From NCBI GenBank assembly GCA_002470275.1, contig DKNY01000009.1, positions 1 through 28,227 on the forward strand: DNA of 28,227 nucleotides, in the 5' to 3' direction. The DNA comes from Gammaproteobacteria bacterium UBA7376. GTDB lineage: Bacteria; Pseudomonadota; Gammaproteobacteria; Pseudomonadales; Azotimanducaceae. The translations under genes and the position numbers were made by a program. The stretch's first letter is position 1. Every line of letters begins with the position of its first letter. The notes beneath the pieces were generated by a model. That model made no database searches. It was not told the origin of the DNA and worked only from the letters and a program-made list of their open reading frames with translations. Shown one piece after another: positions 23,419 to 28,227 of the stretch.

Positions 23419-24737
23419 CACGACTCGCCGGGTACTTGGTGGCGTGTATTCTCAGCGGGTTGAGTTCCCCGGCCTGGGCGGGTGAGGAGGAGGCGGCGGC
23501 TTCTAGCGTCGACGTTCAGGCTCTGGAAGAAGCCTACGCCGAGCTGCTAGATCCGTTTGTTGATCAAAAGCGTCTCCCTGGATATTACTTCGCGCTCTAC
23601 AGGGACGGCCTACCTGTCCTGGTGCGAGCCCGAGGCTTTGCGGATGAGAAAACCCAGCTGCCGCCGTCAGGACAAACGCTGTATGCCGTCGCCTCCATGA
23701 CCAAACCCCTCACCGCATTAGCCGTCATCAAACTTGTCGAGATGGGAAAGCTGGCGCTGAGTGATCCATTGGAACAATACGTTCCGTCCTTGGCCAAGCT
23801 GTTGGTTGCGCCTGGCGGTTCCTACGACAATCAGCTGGTCCCCAGCGAGCGAAGCATCACTATCGCCGACCTGCTGGCCCATACCTCCGGGCTGACCTAT
23901 AGCACAGGGATCACGGGCGTCGGCGATATTGCGGAGGCCTACAAGGAGCTGGGCATTTTCACCATTGAGTCCAGCGCTTCCAGCAAGATTGGTGATCTAG
24001 CGGGCCATATTGAGCAGCTGAGCGAGCTGCCGCTGATCTCGCAACCCGGCCGCGAATTCAATTATTCCGTCAGCTATGGCGTATTAGCGCAGGTCATTGA
24101 GGCGGTCGCTGAGACCTCTTTCGACGCCTTCATGCAGGATCAAATTTTTCTGCCTCTGGGCATGGTGAACACTTTTTTCACCGTGCCCGAAGAGAAGCAA
24201 GATCGTCTGGCAAGGCTCTACGCGCCGCTCAGGAGGACGTACCAAGTACCGGGTACTCCTAAGATGTACCAGGAGGCCAACATTCTTCCAAAACCGCTGA
24301 AAAATTTCGGCATAGAGGTAGATGTGATTGGCGGCGGGAATGGGCTGCTGACGACCGCCGAGGACTATGCCAAGTTCCTCAGCTTTCTGGTGCGTCGGGG
24401 GCAGGGGAGCGCCCTGGGTTTGTCTCAGGCAAGCTTTGATTATTTGCTCAAGGATCAGGTCGGGCGCACGCTCGGCCCGGCTTTTATGACGCGCAACCTA
24501 GGGCCTCAAATGGAGAACTGGGGCTTCAGCTTTGGGCTGGGTATCAAGTTAGAGCCTGGCGCAGGCCTGGACGATTCAACCGGATACGATTTTCTGGGAT
24601 GGGGGGGTGCCTTCAATACTCAATTCTGGATTGATCCAAGCAGCGGCGTGAGCGGCATTTTTATGACCCAGCATTTTCCCACGCGGTATCCGCTGACCGA
24701 AAAAATGGACGAGGTCGCGGATCGTTTCTTTCAGTAG
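23415..24737 (+). CDS. Exported serine hydrolase, beta-lactamase family, copy 2 (tandem paralogue)
   Basis: 440 residues; signal peptide ends SSPAWA before GEEEAA. Same architecture as the preceding gene: ASMTKP (Ser/Lys), LLAHTSGLTY, ELGIF, QPGREFNYSVS (Tyr), LGM.NT and WGGAFNTQFWIDP. Many blocks align without large gaps, so the pair arose by duplication and then diverged. The GTG at 23415 overlaps the previous stop (GTGA), which sets the start and implies coupled translation and perhaps joint function or a heteromer. It lies 30 bases before the hybrid kinase, so the hydrolases and the sensor are likely co-transcribed. Confidence 0.87.
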   Translation: MTRLAGYLVACILSGLSSPAWAGEEEAAASSVDVQALEEAYAELLDPFVDQKRLPGYYFALYRDGLPVLVRARGFADEKTQLPPSGQTLYAVASMTKPLTALAVIKLVEMGKLALSDPLEQYVPSLAKLLVAPGGSYDNQLVPSERSITIADLLAHTSGLTYSTGITGVGDIAEAYKELGIFTIESSASSKIGDLAGHIEQLSELPLISQPGREFNYSVSYGVLAQVIEAVAETSFDAFMQDQIFLPLGMVNTFFTVPEEKQDRLARLYAPLRRTYQVPGTPKMYQEANILPKPLKNFGIEVDVIGGGNGLLTTAEDYAKFLSFLVRRGQGSALGLSQASFDYLLKDQVGRTLGPAFMTRNLGPQMENWGFSFGLGIKLEPGAGLDDSTGYDFLGWGGAFNTQFWIDPSSGVSGIFMTQHFPTRYPLTEKMDEVADRFFQ

Positions 24738-24767
24738 CGCGATCTAACGGTTTAAAGAGGGGGTATA

Positions 24768-27700
24768 ATGCAAATTCGCACGCTCATCTTAATCATCTCC
24801 TTTATCGGCTCGGCGCTGACGGCTGCCGTGGTGATGACCCTTTCCTTTCAAAGAGAGGATGTTCAGACCGCTGCCGATGCAGACGTTAGATGGCAGATTT
24901 ACTCAGATTCTTGGAGCCGGTACCTGGACGAGGAAAAGAAACGGCTGCAGGAGTTTGGCCTTGATGGCAGCAGGGCGCTTTTTTGGCGGCCAGAAAATGC
25001 TCAGCCTCTGAATTTTACTCGCAGTCAAAATCGCTCAAACTACTTTCAGGACTACAGCGCTGTCGCCACTGGTGATGTCGCGAACCCCATGATCAAGTCG
25101 CTGATAGAGAGCAAGGATTTTGCCGAGGCAGAGCAGAACCTTAAGATTTTCTTTGGTCCCTCCCTGCAGCGGGGAGAAATTCTGTTTTTTAACATCATCA
25201 ACGCGCGCACCTTTGAGCAGATCGTCTGTAAAAAATCGCTCTTCTCCCGAGACTACAATCCGTGCAGCGGTATTTTCGAAACAGAATATTTGGGCGTCGG
25301 CTCCAGGCTTGAGCTCTATGAACAGCTCCTGTTAAACGGCAGTGGCTGGACGGGCCATATGGTGCACTCCACCCCCACGGAAGAACGCTATAACTATGTG
25401 CTGGCGTTTCCGATTATTGTGGGTCAGGAGGCAAGCTTTATCGTTCAGGTCGGGCGGTCTTTGGCACCCATGATCGAGAAAATAGCTGAAGACATGAGCA
25501 TCCAGGCCCACGTCATTAATCTCAATCAAAGCCCTGATTTTTATCAGGAAAGTGATCCCCAGGCCGCCAGCATTCTAGAGCGCATTTCTCCAAGCCTTAG
25601 CGATGGACCACTTAAAAACTACATGACTTTCGAAGACCTCGGCCTGGACGCTATGTTCTTCATGCTTCAGGGAGAGGGCAGAGCGGCCGATGGTAGTGCT
25701 CCAGCGCTGTCCTTGGTGCGTGACGTGGGCTCCTTGCTAGACGAAAAAATCAGCTATACCCGGACCATGGTCGCCATTACGGTGGCCACGGTAACGGTCA
25801 TCGTGCTGTTAATCTTCTTGATTCAGCGGTCTCTACTGAGTGGGCTCGGCAGCGCCATCTTTGTTTTGCAGCAGCTGACCGAGGGCAATACTGCGGTAGA
25901 GATTCGACGGCGAAACGGATTTTTACAAAGCGACAAGGATGAAGTGGGGCAGCTGGTTTCTGCGCTGACGACCTACAAGCAGAGCCTTGACGAAATTAAC
26001 TCTATTCGGAGAGAACAGCGCCAGCAGCGAAACCGCAGAGACGCGATCATTATCGAAAAAATGGGTCGCCTCGCGGAAGAACTTGAGGGCGAAGCTAAGG
26101 CGCTGCTGCTCACGGATATCGAGCGCCTGCGCGAGTTAGCAGTGTCCCAGCAAGATGATGCGGGCCAGGGGGCCGACGGCGCAGAGCTGATGTCTCTGGC
26201 CTTTGAAAAGATGTCTGATCAGGTGGCCGTGCTGATTGAGGCCAGAACGGAAGAACTAGAAATAGCCAGAGACGAAGCAGGGGAGGCTAATCTTGCGAAA
26301 AGTAAGTTCCTAGCCAATATGAGCCACGAGCTTCGAACTCCGTTGAACGCCATTATCGGCTACAGCGAGTTGCTCGCTGAGGAAGCTGAGGACGATGGCC
26401 TAGAAACCATGCTCGGTGACCTCAAGAAGATCAATGATGCCGGCAAGCACCTTCTAGGATTGATCAACGATATTTTGGATCTTTCCAAGATCGAGGCAGG
26501 GCGTCTCGAGCTTTTCATTTCCGATTTCGAGGTCAGCTCGGTCATCACCGTCCTGCAGAGCGTTGGCGAACCGCTGGCCGCGAAAAATGGCAACGCGCTG
26601 GTCATGAACGTGCCCGATAACATCGGCGTCATGCATAACGACGAAACGCGCCTGCGACAGTGCTTGCTCAACATTTTAAGTAATGCCTGCAAGTTTACCG
26701 AAAACGGTACGGTTTCCCTGACAGGACAGAGCATCCTTTTGGCTGGAGAGGAGTGGCTGAGCTTTGAGGTGTCGGATACCGGGATCGGCATGTCTGAGGA
26801 ACAGCTGAACAAGGTCTTCAAGGAATTCACCCAGGCTGAAGGCAGCACCGCGTCCAAGTTTGGGGGCACCGGACTGGGACTGAGTATTACAAAGCAGTTG
26901 GTAGAGATGATGGGCGGCGACGTTAGTGCAGAGAGTACGGTCGGCAAGGGGTCGATGTTCAGGCTCCGCGTACCGAGAAACCATCGCGAGGCGCCAGGCC
27001 CTGAGGAAACCGACGCGGCTCAAAGCTCAAGCGCCAATGAGGGTTGGTCTAATCCAAAGGCCCAGCGCCGGCTGTTGATCATTGATGACGATGTGAACGT
27101 GCATGAGCTGGTGGAGCGCAATCTGGGCGCGAGTTTTTCAATGAAATTTGCGGAGAGTGGAGAGCAGGGGCTAGAGATGCTCAGAGCAGATAGGCCCGAC
27201 GCGATCCTCCTGGACATCTTGATGCCCGGCAAAGACGGCTGGTCGGTCCTTTCAGAAATAAAGAATGATCCGGAGTTGTCGGATATTCCGGTGATCATTG
27301 TCAGCATGTTGGAGGCCGGCCATCGGGCTGAGAGCCTAGGCGCGAGCCTGCACCTGACCAAGCCGATTGATCGAACGGTCTTGCTGCAGGAAATACAAAA
27401 AATCTTTGCTGGGGAAACCCAGGGCATGACTGCCCTCGTAGTGGATGATGACGCCGAGGCTAGGGAACTGGTGACCCGGTCCCTGGAACAAAATGGCTTT
27501 AGCGTGACCCAGGCCATCAATGGCGCCAAGGCCCTTGAGCAGCTGGAAGAAAGCATCGACCTGATTGTTTTGGATCTGTCTATGCCGGTGATGGATGGCT
27601 TTGAGTTCCTGACCCACTTTAATGCCCGAAAGTACGAGAGTCCGCCAAAGATCATCATTTTCTCGGGTATGGAGCTGGATGAGACGCTCCGGGCAACGTT

Positions 27701-27782
27701 GAGCGGGGTTCATGCGGGCTTTATCGACAAGAAGGATACCGACATAGAGAGCCAGCTTAGGGCTCTGGCTACGCGGCTCTAG
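24768..27782 (+). CDS. Hybrid sensor histidine kinase with two C-terminal receivers
   Basis: 1004-residue inner-membrane phosphorelay kinase. Order: membrane helix (about 5-25); a periplasmic sensor of about 305 residues that I do not recognise and that has two cysteines (CKKSLFSRDYNPC) possibly forming a disulfide; membrane helix (about 331-352); HAMP; long coiled coil; H-box NMSHELRTPLNAIIGYSELL (His520); N-box LNILSNACKF; DTGIGM; GGTGLGLSI. Receiver 1 (LLIIDDDVNV; Asp816; LTKPID) and receiver 2 (ALVVDDDAEA; Asp936; DKKD) follow. No Hpt domain is present, so phosphate must pass through a separate carrier or act internally. GAGGGGG precedes the ATG at 24768. It follows the two exported hydrolases, whose products might be its signal (inference). 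Confidence 0.92.
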   Translation: MQIRTLILIISFIGSALTAAVVMTLSFQREDVQTAADADVRWQIYSDSWSRYLDEEKKRLQEFGLDGSRALFWRPENAQPLNFTRSQNRSNYFQDYSAVATGDVANPMIKSLIESKDFAEAEQNLKIFFGPSLQRGEILFFNIINARTFEQIVCKKSLFSRDYNPCSGIFETEYLGVGSRLELYEQLLLNGSGWTGHMVHSTPTEERYNYVLAFPIIVGQEASFIVQVGRSLAPMIEKIAEDMSIQAHVINLNQSPDFYQESDPQAASILERISPSLSDGPLKNYMTFEDLGLDAMFFMLQGEGRAADGSAPALSLVRDVGSLLDEKISYTRTMVAITVATVTVIVLLIFLIQRSLLSGLGSAIFVLQQLTEGNTAVEIRRRNGFLQSDKDEVGQLVSALTTYKQSLDEINSIRREQRQQRNRRDAIIIEKMGRLAEELEGEAKALLLTDIERLRELAVSQQDDAGQGADGAELMSLAFEKMSDQVAVLIEARTEELEIARDEAGEANLAKSKFLANMSHELRTPLNAIIGYSELLAEEAEDDGLETMLGDLKKINDAGKHLLGLINDILDLSKIEAGRLELFISDFEVSSVITVLQSVGEPLAAKNGNALVMNVPDNIGVMHNDETRLRQCLLNILSNACKFTENGTVSLTGQSILLAGEEWLSFEVSDTGIGMSEEQLNKVFKEFTQAEGSTASKFGGTGLGLSITKQLVEMMGGDVSAESTVGKGSMFRLRVPRNHREAPGPEETDAAQSSSANEGWSNPKAQRRLLIIDDDVNVHELVERNLGASFSMKFAESGEQGLEMLRADRPDAILLDILMPGKDGWSVLSEIKNDPELSDIPVIIVSMLEAGHRAESLGASLHLTKPIDRTVLLQEIQKIFAGETQGMTALVVDDDAEARELVTRSLEQNGFSVTQAINGAKALEQLEESIDLIVLDLSMPVMDGFEFLTHFNARKYESPPKIIIFSGMELDETLRATLSGVHAGFIDKKDTDIESQLRALATRL

Positions 27783-27822
27783 GGCAGCCGTTCGAGGCGC
27801 CGTTACGGTCTGGGGATGACGT

Positions 27823-28188
27823 TTAGGCGGGCAACCACTTTTCGATTTTTGAGAGCAGTCGTGGGAGGTCCACGGGTTTGGTGTCAAAGTCATCTGCGCC
27901 GGCTTCTAGGGCCTTCACCCGGTCTTCCTCTAGGGCGTGAGCGGTGAGCGCAATAATGGGAATATGCTTGATTGAGTCTGTGGACTTGGCCAGCTCGCAG
28001 GCTTCCCAGCCGTTCATGACCGGTAGCCCAATGTCCATGAGCACAAGGTCAGGCGTGCCCTGTTTCATGGCTTCAACGCCCTGCGCGCCATCCTCTGCGA
28101 TCTCTATGTCATAGCCCTTACGCTGAAGGCGACGAGAGAGCATATCCCGATTCATTTCGTTGTCCTCGACGATAAGCAGTTTTGGCAT
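27823..28188 (-). CDS. Single-domain response regulator, DivK/CheY-like
   Basis: 121-residue receiver: KLLIVEDNEMNRDMLSRRLQRKGY at the start, phospho-Asp52 in LVLMDIGLPVMNGWEA, Thr in ALTAH, Lys in DTKPVD. No output domain, so it acts by protein contact. The wording matches DivK-like receivers that usually sit beside hybrid kinases. It is convergent with the hybrid kinase gene, 40 bases away, and is a plausible partner. The frame stays open upstream of the ATG to the window edge (13 codons), so I cannot exclude that it is the last domain of a longer protein. AAGGG about ten bases before the ATG is a weak ribosome-binding site that supports a separate gene. Confidence 0.82.
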   Translation of the reverse strand: MPKLLIVEDNEMNRDMLSRRLQRKGYDIEIAEDGAQGVEAMKQGTPDLVLMDIGLPVMNGWEACELAKSTDSIKHIPIIALTAHALEEDRVKALEAGADDFDTKPVDLPRLLSKIEKWLPA

Positions 28189-28227
28189 GGCGTCTAAGCC
28201 CTTGTTATTTTCGTTGTAAGGCGGCGA

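Noticed and set aside
24762..24767. TATAAT-like string just before the hybrid kinase ATG
   Set aside because: It includes the start codon and has no -35 at a useful distance; a transcript from it would lack a leader.
27020..27658. 212-codon minus-strand ORF opposite the hybrid kinase receivers
   Set aside because: Ser/Arg-rich antisense frame with no recognisable domain.

Overview
The window reads as chromosomal DNA of a free-living, probably marine, aerobic gammaproteobacterium. This is inferred from the gene set: aerobic coproporphyrinogen oxidase HemF, acyl-CoA dehydrogenases, TSUP and CNT transporters, and a two-component pair that resembles the regulators of the 'proteobacterial dedicated sortase' system of marine Gammaproteobacteria. 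G+C is moderately high and genes are tightly packed. No gap exceeds 300 bases; the longest is about 175 bases (12280-12454). I see no rRNA, tRNA, CRISPR array, insertion sequence, integrase or attachment site.

Layout. 1-434 (-): truncated TSUP permease. 499-3776 (+): secreted MORN-repeat protein overlapping by 4 nt a membrane-anchored atypical Ser/Thr kinase with a repetitive extracytoplasmic tail. 3848-4756 (+): LACTB2-like metallo-hydrolase. 4766-7676 (-): sensor kinase with a CBM9-like sensor region and its OmpR-type regulator (PdsS/PdsR-like), without a sortase nearby. 7817-8961 (+): NAD salvage pair pnuC plus nicotinamide riboside kinase. 8953-10595 (-): Sir2 deacylase coupled to an APH-fold kinase. 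10677-11669 (+): secreted beta-propeller-like protein. 11656-12279 (-): chloramphenicol-phosphotransferase-like kinase. 12455-14399 (+): phosphopantetheinyl transferase and CNT nucleoside transporter. 14382-15880 (-): threonine aldolase and an ExbD without ExbB/TonB. 16014-16325 (+): BON-domain lipoprotein. 16365-17243 (-): hemF. 17394-20235 (+): two acyl-CoA dehydrogenases, the first resembling (2S)-methylsuccinyl-CoA dehydrogenase.

20334-27782 (+): a signalling block of a receiver-adenylate cyclase, two tandem exported serine hydrolases and a large hybrid histidine kinase with two receivers. A convergent DivK-like single receiver lies at 27823-28188 (-). This block is the best candidate here for an undescribed system: exported beta-lactamase-fold enzymes encoded between a cAMP-producing response regulator and a membrane phosphorelay kinase. 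The functional link is inferred from gene order only.

The NAD genes (pnuC, NR kinase) sit next to an NAD-consuming sirtuin, suggesting a local NAD theme. Several convergent pairs overlap tail to tail (9, 14 and 18 nt), so coordinates near those ends are shared by two genes.
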